From: Channallabes apus
Lineage: Eukaryota; Chordata; Actinopteri; Siluriformes; Clariidae
Assembly (NCBI GenBank): GCA_030522415.1
Contig: CM060109.1
Span: forward strand, 26,787,392-26,851,391
Reading direction: 5' to 3'
DNA: 64,000 bases
The notes below the pieces were generated by a model, which was given only the letters and a program-made list of their open reading frames with translations, did no database searches and was not told the DNA's origin. The position numbers and the translations under genes are program-made. Positions 36,363-48,569 of this stretch are shown here, piece after piece; position 1 is the first letter of the stretch, and each line of letters begins with the position of its first letter.

Positions 36363-37240
36363 GTTCCGTGAGGTTTGCTGCATTTTTTATTTATTTATTT
36401 TTTTTTTTTACTTTGGCCATATTCGTTTGGATGTTTGAATTTCAGATGATAGAAAAGGTTTGACGTCTTTCCACCACTTCTTAAAACAGTGCACTTGCGT
36501 ACCTCACAAATCACGTTCGTATCACTTTTCTTATACCCAAACCGATTCCACACCACAGACGAGGCACCTTTTTTCTTTACAATCTCCTCGTTGTTGGTTT
36601 CGTCACATGTAAGCAAACTCACTGCTGCTGCACCGTCTTGTTCCATTGTCGAAGTGTATGTGAAGCCAAACACATCAAAAGTGGGACGAAACCGCGGCAC
36701 CTGATTGAACCAAATATCTACGCAAATACAACACAGCGCGACTATCTGGATAGCGCAGTGATGATCTGGTTTATTTGCGCAGCCCGGTGGATCGCGCAGC
36801 GCCGCTCGAATCACAAACCTGCGCGACTCAGTTTATTTACATGTTTTTGTGCATTTGTTAAATGTTCAGTTTATATGTCAGGACTGTTTATAGTGTTTCC
36901 GCCTTGCCATGCCTGGTTTGTACGTGCGCAGCGGGGTAAAATGTACTTTGATGGTCGGCGCGGTCTATTTCTGTCAGAGTCGTGCAGCGCTGCCCAGTGG
37001 GTCGCGCAGGTTTCAATTCAGTTTACTTGTATTAATGATCCATTTATTTGTGTGTGATTGTTTTGAGTGTATGCTCTTCATTATCAATAAAGAAAAGGAT
37101 GAATTAGAATATGCTTAAGTACTGCTTATGCTTAGTACTTTCCTATTATTTTCCACTAATTTCCTCCCGTTCATTGCGCCCCACCTGCCATGTCTGTATT
37201 CCCCACTAGTGGGGCGCGCCCCACACTTTGAGAACCACTG
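36363..37240 (-). mobile_element. hAT fragment with CAGTGGTTCTCAAA terminus
   Basis: The right end at 37240 is CAGTGGTTCTCAAAGTGTGG read on the reverse strand, identical to the start of the element at 39932. The fragment contains the reverse-strand BED-finger code and the GC-rich inverted-repeat module. The other terminus is not seen. It breaks copy 4 of the GCAC family. Confidence 0.75.
36395..36660 (-). pseudogene. hAT transposase N-terminal BED zinc finger, fragment
   Basis: On the reverse strand from MEQDGAAAVSLLTCDETNN: a segment with VICEVRKCTVLRSGGKTSN and FYHLKFKHPNEYG, i.e. the spaced Cys and His of a BED finger; one Cys of the CxxC pair reads Arg (CEVRKC). BED fingers bind the element ends in hAT transposases. 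Only this N-terminal portion remains. Related copies are at 35787-36000, 40548-41046 and 59720-59945. Confidence 0.8.
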
Positions 37241-37329
37241 CTCTAGGGAAATTTTATATCGCAAGAAATATCGTTATCGCAATATTCATCAACAATATCG
37301 CATATTTTCCTAATAACGTGCAGCCCTAG

Positions 37330-37625
37330 TCTGCACCCACATTACACAAACACACACAGAGCCTGCATGCACAAACGGAAACACTTATCTGTCGGGATTT
37401 ATTTTTACGTTTTTTTAAAGGTAAAGTGCAGGTTAATTTGTTTTACTTTATAATTTGTATGAATTATTTTTGTATTTTTTTTTGGGGGGGGGGGGGGCTG
37501 TAGAACGAAAAATTTGAGTTTCTATTATTTCCTCCTTGCCATGGGAAAATTAAATTTAGTTTACGAGTGTTTTGGACAGCCCACTTCCGGAACGAATTAT
37601 GCTCGTAATCCGAGGTTCCACTGTA
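37330..37625 (-). mobile_element. Mariner-type MITE fragment
   Basis: It matches the right two thirds of the MITE at 60920-61387 (AGCCTGCATGCACAAACGGA ... TTATGCTCGTAATCCGAGGTTCCACTG), ending next to TA. The left end is absent. It abuts the end of the hAT at 37328 and carries a poly-G run near 37484. Confidence 0.75.
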
Positions 37626-39931
37626 CATCTTTACCGTTCAATATGGGGAAAATTTTTTGCAATATCGCCTAGTCCTAATATATGTGTGTGTTTGTGTGTA
37701 TATATATATATATATAATTTCCCATTACAGTTTTCTTCTTGTTTCGCTCAGAAAATCAGAACTTGTAGTAACATTGTTTCACAAGCCAAACTGTTGTGGT
37801 GAAACTTCTAAATATGCAGGCACAGTTTTTACAGAGGCATTCAGAAAGGTACTTATGTAAACCACGGAGATGTGGACAGCAGGCTTTTAAAACTATTCTT
37901 TATTATGGCTCCGAGTCATATCCTCATCCGAGTCGTAAAGAGACTGGAGTTATAGAGACATGGACGTGAGGTTGCTTCACCCCACTGATGCGCCACATAC
38001 AGGTGTAGAAGCGGGAACAGTCTATCAGTTTATAATGATTCCAGTTTCAGTTGTGTGTAGGTCACAGAAGGGACATCTGTCATTCACCATGGGATGTTGA
38101 TCCACACAGTGATGCATAAACACAGACACACGCACACAAATAAACAGGAGTGTCCTGTAGGTCACGGTCCATCTTGCCCTGTTTCAGTGGAAGCCTCACA
38201 GCAGGGCCATCTGCTGCTCACAAGGGGACCTTAACTCTCCTTATTGTTTGTGTGTCGTAGACATCAAACCTGTCACAATCTCAAAGCAGGTGCAGGAGGA
38301 AACACTTATAGACACATAAAATACAAAGTGTGTGTACAGTTGTGCTCAAAGTTTTGCATACCCTAAAGAATTTCTTAAACGTTGCCATTTATTTGAAAAA
38401 TATAACTGATGCAAAATGTTTTTTTTTCCTTTCTTTTTCTTCTTAAGGATGGTGGTCATGTGAAGTCATTAATCATCCCACAGATATGTTTGACTCCTTT
38501 TTAAAATCGAATTGATAACCAAACTCACCCAAACAACACTGATCAAAATTTTACATATCCTTGAATGTTTGGCCACATTTTAAACACATCATGTGACCAA
38601 CACAGGTTCAATGGCGATTAAAGGGATGTTTTCACACATATGACCAATTGTAATTAGTGTCTGTGCATAAATAGTCAGTGATTTCTTAACTCATAAGGTG
38701 ATGCACTGACTAGCCTGGATACTGCACAGTGGGGAAGACAAAAGACCTGCCAATGGACCGGCGTAAGAAACGTAGTTGAACTTTATAAAATAGGGAAAAG
38801 GATATAAAAAGATATCTCAACACCAGTGCCAATAAACAGTGCCAGTAAAATCAATGCTGCTCAACCTCTCATAAAGAGCTAGAAAATAAGTGGTTCTGTT
38901 GGTACTAAGCCATGGTTATGTAGACCAAGAATGATTTCACCCACTACTCCCAGACGAATTGTACGGGACGCAAAGGAAAAAAAACAAACTTTGAGACAGA
39001 AATAGACTGCTCTGGGGGAGCTGGAAAGTGTTGATGTTTCAAAGAGCACGATAAGGAGGAACTCGAACACAAATGACCTGCATGTTCGGTTTGCCAGAAG
39101 AAAGCAGTTACTGCGTACATGACACAAAAAGGCCAATTTGCAGTACTCCAGACAGCACCTAGACAAGCCTCACAGCATCTGGAGCTGAGTAATTTGGAGT
39201 GATGAGACCAAAATTGAACTTTATGTTTGGAGAGGCATTTCAACTATGAAAAGTACACCATCCCCACTGTAAAGCATGGTGGTGGATCTTTTATGGTTTG
39301 AGCCTGTGTGAGCTCCACTGGCACTGGGAAGTAGGGCTGCACGATGGTATATAAGATACAGTATAAGGTAAAAGAGTTGCGATAAATTAAATTAAATTTA
39401 TGTGCCAAGCATTTGTGTCCAAATTTGACCAATCAGATAGGTCCTTACTATCTTTATACCCGCTTACTGTATATCTTTATATACTTAATTCTGTCGCGAA
39501 CTAACCCGGGATGATCAGAAGACTTAGCGATTAGCGGTTAGCCCTTTGTAGCGTGGTAAACCCAAACGCGGAAGCAAGCGAGTAGGCAGGATAACCACGT
39601 GAATTAGTCTAAGGACTCTCACAGAAGGGAAAAACACAATTTTAACCCGCGTTCAATAAACACACACACGAATCAGAAAGTAAACCCAAGAAAGTGAGTA
39701 CTCACGAAATGGCAGACAAACAATCTGGACCGACATGGGCGAACTCAATGACTGAGCGATGTGCCCTGGTTTGTTTACTCCTCTTATACTTCCTGGATCG
39801 CAACCGCATTACTAGTGCCGGTCGCATAGCGAGTGTGTGTGACAAATAGTACTTTTTTTTTTTTTTTTTTTTTTGTTTAATAATATTTATAAAAAAAAAA
39901 AGGCAAGCCAAAGGAAATATTTTGTTTAAAA

Positions 39932-41743
39932 CAGTGGTTCTCAAAGTGTGGGGCGCGCCCCACTAGTGGGGAATACAGACATGACAGGTGGGGCGCAATG
40001 AACCGGAGGAAAAACAGGAAAGTACTTATTCTAATTCATGCTTTTCTTTATTGATAATGAAGAGCGTACGTTCAAAACTAAACAATCACACACAAATAAA
40101 TGGATCATTAATACAAGTAAATTTAAAATAACATCAGTTGTTGGTCGGGAGAAAAAGTGGAACCATAGTGGAACAATAACTTCGGGCCAACTTCAGCAGC
40201 GCTGCTCGAATCACAAACCTGCGCTGGGCAGCGCTGGGCGACTCTGACAGAAATAAACCGCGCCGACCATCAAAATACATTTTCTGGGATGCGCACATAC
40301 AAACCAGGCATGGCAAGGCGGAAACAATAATAAACAGTCCTGACATTTTAAATAGTTTGTAAATAAAAACATAGTGGGTCGCATTCGAGCGGCGCTGCGC
40401 GATCCACCGGGCTGCGCAAATAAACCAGATCATCACTGCGCTATTCAGGTAGTCGCGCTGCGCTTCATTTGCGCAGATATTTGGTTCAATCGGGTGCCGC
40501 GGTTTCGTCCTACTTTTGATGTGTTTGGCTTCACATACACTTCGACAATGGAAGAAGACGAGCAGTGAGCTTGCTTATATGTGACAAAACCAACAAAGAG
40601 GAGATTGTAAAGAAAAAAGCTGCCTCGTCTGTGGTGTGGAATTAGTTTGGGTATAAGAAAAGTGATACGAATGAGATGAACGTGATCCACTTTAAACATG
40701 TGGATTGCACAACCCTGGACATTACCATTCTTTTCCTACTCGTACAGCTGCTCTTATTGTTCACATATTCTTCATATATTTTCTATATTGTGTATTGTTG
40801 TACAGTTATTTTATTTTAACTTTAGTTTTTATATTTTATTTTATTCTTTCCTAGTTAAATTTACCCCCTATTTTATTTTTCATATTTATTTCCTATTCAT
40901 AGTCTTTTATTTTAAGGTTTGAATTAAATAGAATTTTTGAATTTGATTTACAAGGTACGCAAGTGCACTGTTTTAACAAGTGGTGGAAACACGTCAAACC
41001 GCTTCTATCATCTGAAATCCAAGCATCCAAACGATTATGGCCAAAGTAAAAAAAAATGCGGCAAACCTCAGCAATTCACAGTTTATATAAAATTACATTA
41101 TGTAAAACAGTTTCTTTGTGTTTGAATTTTTATTTATGCATTTTCAGATACAAATTGCTATATTGTGATTATATATCTATATTGTTACCGAGGTAGAAAA
41201 TAGCTTCTACTGTGATAGAAGATTTTAGTTATATCGCCCACCACTAATGAAGCCTAACTTGCTTCATGGTGGGGATGGTGGGGGCAGAGGAGAGACCTGT
41301 GTATGTTTTGTGTCTTATACCGCTGGCAGCAGACCGCATGAGACCCAACAAATTAGGAAGACACTTAGAGACAACACACGTTAATAAGCCACTTGACTTC
41401 TTTCAAAGAAAGCTGTCAGAATACAGACAGCAGGAGAATCGCATGGTAAAATCTGAATCAGTGGACAGCAAAGCACAAATGGCTTCATTCAAAGTTGCAT
41501 ACAGAATTGGCCAGTGCAAAAAAACTACAAACGATTGCTGAGCAACGTAAGCCTTTTATAACAATTGCACGTGTATTTTATCTGTTTTTAACTTGGTGTT
41601 GTTTGATCTTATTGGTTTAGAAATTGATATTTCAATAAACAGTAAACTTGGCAGATTTTGTTATTATTTTGTTGACAAGTGGGGCTTGAAAATTTGCTCA
41701 CCCCCTTAAGTGGGGAATGACAGAAAAAGTTTGAGAACCACTG
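39932..41743 (+). mobile_element. hAT element with CAGTGGTTCTCAAA termini
   Basis: The termini CAGTGGTTCTCAAAGTGTGG and ...AGTTTGAGAACCACTG are flanked by the exact 8-bp duplication GTTTAAAA (39924-39931 and 41744-41751). Its interior is mixed: the GC-rich inverted-repeat module, a BED-hAT relic (about 40548-41246, ending ATATCGCCCACCACTA), a 245-bp A+T-rich insertion (about 40687-40930), and a transposase fragment of its own type at 41266-41541. Confidence 0.9.
41266..41541 (+). pseudogene. hAT transposase N-terminal fragment (ZBED5/FAM200-like)
   Basis: The frame reads RPVYVLCLIPLAADRMRPNK, then LGRHLETTHVNKPLDFFQRK and ...ASFKVAYRIGQCKK. This is the N-terminal zinc-finger segment known from the hAT group that gave rise to vertebrate ZBED5, FAM200 and SCAND3-type genes. 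The first Cys of the finger is replaced (VYVLC). It stops after about 92 codons, with the catalytic core and C-terminal dimerisation region absent. It fits the CAGTGGTTCTCAAA termini that flank it. Confidence 0.85.
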
Positions 41744-41779
41744 GTTTAAAAGATGCTCTTGTTTTAAGACACTATTGAT

Positions 41780-42894
41780 TAGGGTTGTGTACCGAAACCC
41801 GGTGCCAATACGGCACCGGTACCTATAGAACCGGTATGTACCGGACCGAAACAGAAACGCGAATTTCGGTGCCTCATTTCGGTGCCACTTAAATGCCTGA
41901 ACTGTCGATTGAAATATTTGTTCTCTAGATTCATATATTTTTGTAGATTAATCGTTTATTAGATTAAATTAAAAAATTAAAAGCACAAATCATCCGGAAA
42001 TGAGAGACCATCCGACATGCGCGTGAATGCAGTAACTAACGTTACACTCGCTCTGACGGCAGCAGGCGGTCTACCGATAGCTTAGCATGCTAAATTAAAT
42101 AACTCTCGTTAAAAGGCCTAAAACTAAACCGTCGAAAGTGTGGCTGTATTTCACAATAAAATATTGCGGCACCGCGACGTGCAGCAAATGTTTTACAGCA
42201 GTTGCGTGTAAAGGCGGAAACACGTCAAATCTAATGAAACAATCGAGGGCAGACGGAATAAAGTTAAAAGCAGACGGAGGCACCGTGTTTAACAGCTTGT
42301 GGACAACAGCTGGCGCTATCAGTGTGGACGACCCCAGTCCCAGTCACACCAACTGTAGTAAAAAGGAGTCACCGGTTATGATGACGTCAGCAGCCTTTCC
42401 GCAGGTTAGTAGTAGGATAATGTAATGTTAATAGCAAAATGCAAATCTTGCATTCATGCTAACAAATAGTCAAACTATTTGTAAAAAACTAATGTAACAT
42501 GGATTCTGTTTATAATTATGGCTTTCCAGCCTGTACTAGTAGCACTACAACAGTGACCCCATTTACCATTGTAAAGAAGGCTGTGCATGTCCTGTGCAGG
42601 GCAATAAGTCAGGAAAGGAGTCGTATTTTTCCAGAAAAGGCAAATATGGTGAAATTGCTGCAAAAGAATTGCTAAAATTTGAAGCTTACATATTCATATA
42701 TACTTTAAACTTTTAATATATTGTTAAGTTTTAAGCATAAAATTTTTTGTTCAATAAAAATTCATTCTTGAGTCATCCACTATAATTTTTTGGCTTAAAA
42801 GTATCGGTTCAGGCACCTTTTTGGCACCGGTACCGTTTTCAAAGTATCGATTTGGCACCGGTATCGAAAAAAACCCAATCGATACCCAACCCTA
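41780..42894 (+). mobile_element. hAT element with TAGGGTTGTGTACCGAAA termini
   Basis: The ends TAGGGTTGTGTACCGAAA and ...CGATACCCAACCCTA are flanked by the exact 8-bp duplication CTATTGAT (41772-41779 and 42895-42902). CACCGGTACC-type repeats lie near both ends. One BED-finger exon-like frame remains inside. Confidence 0.9.
42120..42425 (+). pseudogene. hAT BED-finger transposase fragment
   Basis: The frame with VWLYFTIKYCGTATCSKCF and TAVACKGGNTSNLMKQSRAD is the BED-finger start of a hAT transposase. CSKC and GGNTSNLMK are kept, but the His residues expected after NLMK are replaced (Gln-Ser and Gly). A short acidic/serine stretch follows and the frame ends at about 42425 beside a GT that could have been an old splice donor. 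No catalytic domain follows before the right terminus. Confidence 0.75.
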
Positions 42895-44829
42895 CTATTG
42901 ATGAGTGTACGGTTACACGTAAATAAAAAGTAATGTTTGAAAGTAATTCATATTGTGTTGGCAGGTTTATAGTAACAGCAAACCAGAAGTCAAAATATCT
43001 GCTGAGGGGTTTAAGTCATTCATAGTGTTTTGAAGTCTAAATATTTGCAACTTCCTTGACATATAGTTTCGTTTTAGCCTGAATTAGATTTAATTACATC
43101 AGACGAATATCTATTACCTGTTTATTTTAGTATGATCATTACATATAAATTATTTTTAAAAAACAGGCAATAATAATTAAAAAATGCATTTCTCTAGGGA
43201 AATGTTATATCGCAAGAAATATCGTTATCGCAATATTCAACAACATATCATATATCGCATATTTTCCTAATATCGTGCAGCCCTACCAGGAAGTCAGTCT
43301 AAATTGATAGCAAAACAAATGCAGCTTGTTATCAGAAAATACTGGCAGACAGTTTGCATTCTACAGCATGAAAGCTGCTCATGGGACGCTGTTGGATGTT
43401 CGAACATGACGATGATCCACAAGGATCATTTACACAAGGCCAGTTGTGGCCCTCCAGTGGCTACATCAGAAAAAGGTGACGGTTTTGGAGCGGCAATCAC
43501 AGTCTCCTGACCTCAATATCATTGAGCCACTTTTGGGAGATCTGAAACATGCAGTTTATTCAAGACCACCAAAAAATTTACATGAGGTGAAGGCATTTTG
43601 CTAAGAAGAACTGGCAGCTATACCACCTGAGAGAATTAAGGACATCATGCACAGCTATTACAAAAGACTGCAAGTCATCATGTTTTATGAAGCTAAACGG
43701 GGGCAATACACAATATTAAGAACAAAAGTTATGCAAACTTTTAAACAGGGATTATATCCTCGTTTTGTTTGATGATTGTACCATCAGGTTATACCTTACA
43801 TATGAACTTGACTTTGTAAGAATTAAAATAAGGTTGTTTTGCCTTCTCACTCATGGTTTCTTTAAAAAATGGTACACATCTTGCAAATTTTCCCAAGGTA
43901 TGCTTGGGAACTTTTAAGCACAACTCTGTCTCCAAACTAAGTAAATGGTGAGAACTTGTATTCAACTGCACTGACCCAGTATGCAAAGTCCTTTCTCTTG
44001 TTTTTTGTAAACATGCAGATGGGTCTCGCACATATAACAAAAACATAAGCATAAAAATACATCAAGAAAAATATTTACTGTTTATTTTTTGTTGTCCTTT
44101 TTCCGTTTATGAACTGACTGGCTTAAACAGCCATTTAGATTTTTTTCCCCTTTTTCCACTATTTACAGGAATATGTAATTACAATTGAGTGAAGGAATTG
44201 TGGCCCAATCCTTTTTGCGAACTGCTTCAGCCCAGTGACTTCTGTAGGCGTTCAAGAATGAGCTGCATGCTTAAGGTCTTTTCATAACATTTCAGTAGGA
44301 TTCATGCCTAGATTTGACTCCCACATTTCAGAAGTTTGAATTTCTTATTTTTAGCCTTGCTTGTGTCATGTCTGGACCATTTTACCTTTTCACACCTAAA
44401 GCATAATTAGTAGACTACATACTATAGACCATAAAAAGTATCAAAGGTTTGTGTCGATTTTCCGGCCAGACTGTCTAGGTGCGGCAACAGTCTACTATAG
44501 AATAAACACTCACAGTTCATCCAAAAGCCGACTTGAGCACAGAAAGTTCCTGCATTCTACGTGTGGCATGTTTATTAATCACAAATGTAAAATCATGCAC
44601 ACGAGACTTCAAGTACATCAACGCCACCCACCCAGAGTCCACCTCCAGAAGACTCAAATCACTGGCCTGCTTCAAGTACTGAAAACAATTAGAGATTTAA
44701 CATTACTGGCACTAGGCTAAAAAGTGTCCATCACATTAATAAAACTTATAAGGACTGTGATGACCTTCAGCTTCGTGAAAAATAAATACTGAATGGAGAT
44801 CCCTTAAATGGTTAATAAAGATGCATGGT

Positions 44830-45415
44830 AAAAAAAATTAAATAAAAACAATGAGCAGAGCTATGTTTAATAGTGAAAGTAAGAACATTTCAACATGTGA
44901 TGAGAACTCACAGGATTGTGACTGAAGAGCTGTGAACATAAGAAAAGCACTTGTTAGTGAGACGACAACTGAAAAAAAGAAAACACTTAAATTTTCCTGG
45001 GATCATAAAGATTAAAAATTTTGGATTAAAGGAAAACGGTCAGATGGTCTGATGAGTCCAGATTCCTGATCAATATGCATGTCCGGGTCTGAAGGGAAGT
45101 GAATGAAGCGATGATCAGGTTGTGTTCTTTTTTAAGTTGCTCAGGTCTAGGCCCAGTAATGTTTGGTGGTAACAAAATGAAGTCAGCTGATGACCTGAAT
45201 GGACTGAATGATGAGGTTATCAAATCAATGGCCTTTTTAAATATTTTTTTTTTTCTTTCCCTCCCCCCCTTCCTTGTTGGCAGAGGCATATTCCAGGATT
45301 CAAATTGTGAAAGAGTGGTGCTTTGATCTTGAGAAGTCATTTGTACACACTAATTGGCCACACACGGTGTACTGTGTCATCAAAGCTAAAGTCGGTCAAT
45401 GAAATATTGGAGTGT
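44830..45415 (+). mobile_element. Decayed Tc1 fragment
   Basis: It shares a succession of blocks with 62690-63110: GAGCTATGTTTAATAGTGAA, CATAAGAAAAGCACTTGTTA, then GGTCTGATGAGTCCAGATT (the region coding WSDES), then GGCATATTCCAGGATTC. It has multiple frame breaks and no clear termini. Confidence 0.65.
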
Positions 45416-45571
45416 TTTTTATTTTATTTATTTTTTTATTATTATTATTGCCCCGGGCAGTGTATGTTTGTGGGTTCATGTAACAAAGCAAGTACAGTCG
45501 TACCACTTTACTCTACTCGAATATCTGCCCGAGGAGTGATCAACAAGGTATAAAGGCGGCTCCTAATTGAC

Positions 45572-47516
45572 GGCTGTTGTTGAAATCCAACATGGGTTTC
45601 TAGAAATCTACAATTTTTAACAATTTCAGATATCAACTTCCTTAGACCTTCTGCAGCCTCAGATCCAAATTGCTTATGCAGAACTATTGATTCTCTGGAC
45701 ATATTTGAACGTTAGAATTTGTCAGCAGTTAAGCAATTTGAAAAATAGTTGGTGGGAACAGGCTATGACCAACCTGAATAAAACAATACTGCAAAAATAA
45801 GCATCAAACGAAGATTTTGTGAGTATATTCAGTTTTTATTTTTTTCAGATTTGTCCTTTACCTTATGTCTTTCAGTCATAAAGATTTTGAATGATTTGAG
45901 GTGAAAGGCTTTTGCCTGCGAGCGGTGCTTTAGAGTTGTGCTAACCTTGAATAGCGTGACCGAAAACAAGATGCACCTGCAGTGAAACCTCTCCTCAGGC
46001 TACTGCCTCAGCAGCACACAGCTCATTTGAATCCATGTTTGAATAGATTAAGCGTGAGATTTGGCTTCATTTCACCTGTGTGGATTAGCTTGTAGCAAAC
46101 GCTAAGAGCCGAGACGCAGAATCGAGAGAACATAAGCAGAGCTTTCATCCCATCTGCCAGGGCGTTGTGTTTGTGCTTTTTGTGCCACTGTTCTCTGTGC
46201 TTCTGTAGATCATTCTCCTTTCTGCTTCTGTCCCTGGTTCATCTCTGTTCTGCCCTTTTCCTGTCTGTGTCCCTCACACACACACATGCACTCGAACCTT
46301 CTGTAAGCTGAGAAGTATGACACTCTGCATTCTGAAATGAATTTCTTGCAGCTCCTGTGTGATGTGAAGATGACAGGCTTTCCTCACACATTCTCTGGTG
46401 TCTGATCGAACAGTGATCATTCATTAATCATCAAACTAAAGCTCTGTAGTTGTACTAACCACCAAACTTCCAGAGATGCTGATCTTTTTTCGGTGTGTAG
46501 ATTTGGTTTCCCTGTACCATTACTAGCTGAATTTTCTTAAAGAATTCCAATAGGAAGAAAAACAACAACAGCCTTATCTTATCTTGGAGCAGGAATACTT
46601 GCTATTAACTACATGTAAATGCATGCATGGTGGTTGCCTTGAGTATCCTGCGTCCCTTTGGTGCGTAGCGTGTGCACATTCTCAGAAATTAACGCATCTG
46701 CATATGTGAAAGATGCAGTATGCATATAAACAGTAGGGTCAGCGCATTCGCATTAAATATGACGGAGAATTTTGAAGAGAAGGTGTGCGACTAAATCTGA
46801 AAATAATTGTATCTTCACGACTGCACAGTGATAAATGTGGATGTCAAATGTCGAACTGAAAACGAAGCTCCTCGAGTGTCACATGTTTGTTTATATTATG
46901 GGTCCAGGGGTAGGTAGCATAGTGGTTAAGGCATTGGACTACAGTTCGGAAGATCCCAGGTTCAAACCCCACAACCACCAAGTTGCCACTGTTCGGCCCT
47001 TGAGCAAGGCCTTTAACCCTCAACTGCTCAGATGTATAATGAGATAAAAATGTATGTCGCTCTGGATAAGAGCATCTGCCAAATGCCTAAATGTAAAACT
47101 GTCTGATTGGAACCGATGTCTGGTGACAACACAACTTTTTTTTTTTTAATTGATTGGTTTGGTATTGCAAGAAAAAAACATAACCTTTGTCCTTGGATAA
47201 ATAGTCTACAGCCATAATCACTCTCCACTCCATTTTATTAAGTCTGACCACATTAGATAAACTAAAATCACCAAATCTTCGTTTGATGCTTATTTTTGCA
47301 GTATTGTTTTATTCAGGTTGGTCATAGCCTGTTCCCACCAACTATTTTTCAAATTGCTTAACTGCTGACAAATTCTAACGTTCAAATATATCCAGAGAAT
47401 CAATAGTTCTGCATAAGCAATTTGGATCTGAGGCTGCAGAAGGTCTGGAAGTTGATATCTGAAATTGTTAAAAATTGTAGATTTCTAGAAACCCATGTTG
47501 GATTTCAACAACAGCC
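45572..47516. repeat. Inverted repeat pair, 245-bp arms, 1.46-kb spacer
   Basis: The left arm (45572-45817) is the near-perfect reverse complement of the right arm (47274-47516); the inner bases are GCATCAAACGAAGATTT / AAATCTTCGTTTGATGC and the outer bases GGCTGTTGTTGAAATCC / its inverse. Only a few mismatches are visible. The spacer holds unremarkable sequence and the SINE at 46904. The arms match no family I know. Confidence 0.9.
46904..47096 (+). mobile_element. tRNA-derived SINE
   Basis: The head has pol III boxes: TAGCATAGTGGTTAAGGC (A-box-like) and GGTTCAAACCCC (B box). The tail is CTCTGGATAAGAGCATCTGC...AAATGTAAA. The copy at 4463-4656 is the same family reversed. No target duplication could be fixed. 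Confidence 0.87.
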
Positions 47517-48569
47517 TTTCCTACAGACTTTACTGACTCTATGGCTCGTTACTTTCTTTACGCAAATTTAAAACCAATGTACAGTCTCAATCTTTCTGGT
47601 GTTGTCTTTATTTGTATCGCACATTACATTACAACCACATGGTTGACATAAAGCTTTACAATGTCAATAAAAAAATATGGTGAAAATGATAAAAAATAAA
47701 ACGTTGATTAAAATCAAATGAAGGTGAGGAATAGAAAAGTCATACAACTTAGCATGATAAAACTAAAAATAAAACGGAGAACAAAAGCACGTTAAAACAT
47801 CACTATAAAACACCACCTTAAAAGAGCATTCGATGTTATAACCATGTTTGTGATAAAGCCCTGCATTATCCTGCACCAAACCATCTTTTAGTTTCTCCTT
47901 ACGTTTCGCTGTGTCTTGTGCTGCCATGGCTAAACTTGATACATCTGATTTAGGAGTCACTGCCGGAGAGCAGTGGAGCCACAGCTTACATGGACACTCG
48001 AGAAATAGTCGATTCAGCATGAAAGTTAATGGAGATGTGCGTTACGTCCCCGTTTGTGCGCTGGAGGCCCAGTCCTTCTCAAAGCAGTGAGACTAAAGTA
48101 CCTTGAAACCTGAAAGCAGGTGACTAAACTAAATGGCGCAAGATCAGCTGAGAGACTGGTGCGTTGCTCTGGGCTTGTGTGATGTTTATTGGCTGTGTGT
48201 AGTGCACGCTCGACTCCATCAGCATGGAGTCTGTGGCCAAAGTGGATGCTGTGTTCTGGATGATGGCAGTGCCAGATTAATAACTAATCATATGCCTAAA
48301 AAACAGCTGATTGGGCTCAATCAGCTAGGGGGTTGGGTACTACCACCTACACAACTGCCACGTTCATAGAGCTGGGAGGAAAATGGAGAGGCAGAGGAAA
48401 GGGGATGGGTTATATAGTGTTTTATAAAGAGCTACTTTGTGATTTGAATTACAGTCAAGTAGTTGGATATTGATTTCAGTTTGTTGTTTTAGTTTTTGGG
48501 TTATTGAGTTTTCAACATGATGGCACTAAAGTTTGCCATCAGGTACATTTTAAGTAGGTGCATTTCTTA

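Larger units (their letters stand above)
36002..37328 (+). mobile_element. hAT element, GCAC family, copy 4 (broken)
   Basis: The core from TTCATTCTGTCGCGAACTAA (36031) to the GT repeat near 36345 matches copy 1. The end is found at 37241-37328 (CTCTAGGGAAATTTTATATC ... ACGTGCAGCCCTA). The left terminus is missing. Between 36363 and 37240 a second hAT is inserted. Confidence 0.8.
39332..43285 (+). mobile_element. hAT element, GCAC family, copy 5, host of two further hATs
   Basis: The left end TAGGGCTGCACGATGG and right end ATATCGTGCAGCCCTA lie between CTGGGAAG (39324-39331) and CCAGGAAG (43286-43293), a 6 of 8 matching duplication within Tc1 sequence. After the nested hATs are removed it is about 1.0 kb, like the other copies. 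The left part includes the usual core (CGGAAGCAAGCGAGTAGGCA, GTGCCGGTCGCATAGCGAGT). Confidence 0.87.
38337..43928 (+). mobile_element. Tc1 element split by a hAT
   Basis: The left end CAGTTGTGCTCAAAGTTTTG follows TA at 38335-38336. The right end near 43895-43928 carries the inverse (TTTTAAGCACAACTCTG), diverged. Between the halves lies the hAT at 39332-43285; without it the Tc1 is about 1.6 kb, the normal size. Fragments of transposase code include a helix-turn-helix region near 38760-38980, WSDETKIELY near 39200, and on the far side of the hAT a degraded SPDLNIIEPLLGDLKHAV block near 43505-43555. There are many frame breaks. Confidence 0.8.

Noticed and set aside
46904..46980. Possible functional tRNA gene
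   Set aside because: A- and B-box-like motifs are present, but no complete cloverleaf is evident and the sequence continues into a SINE tail that is found again at 4463-4656.
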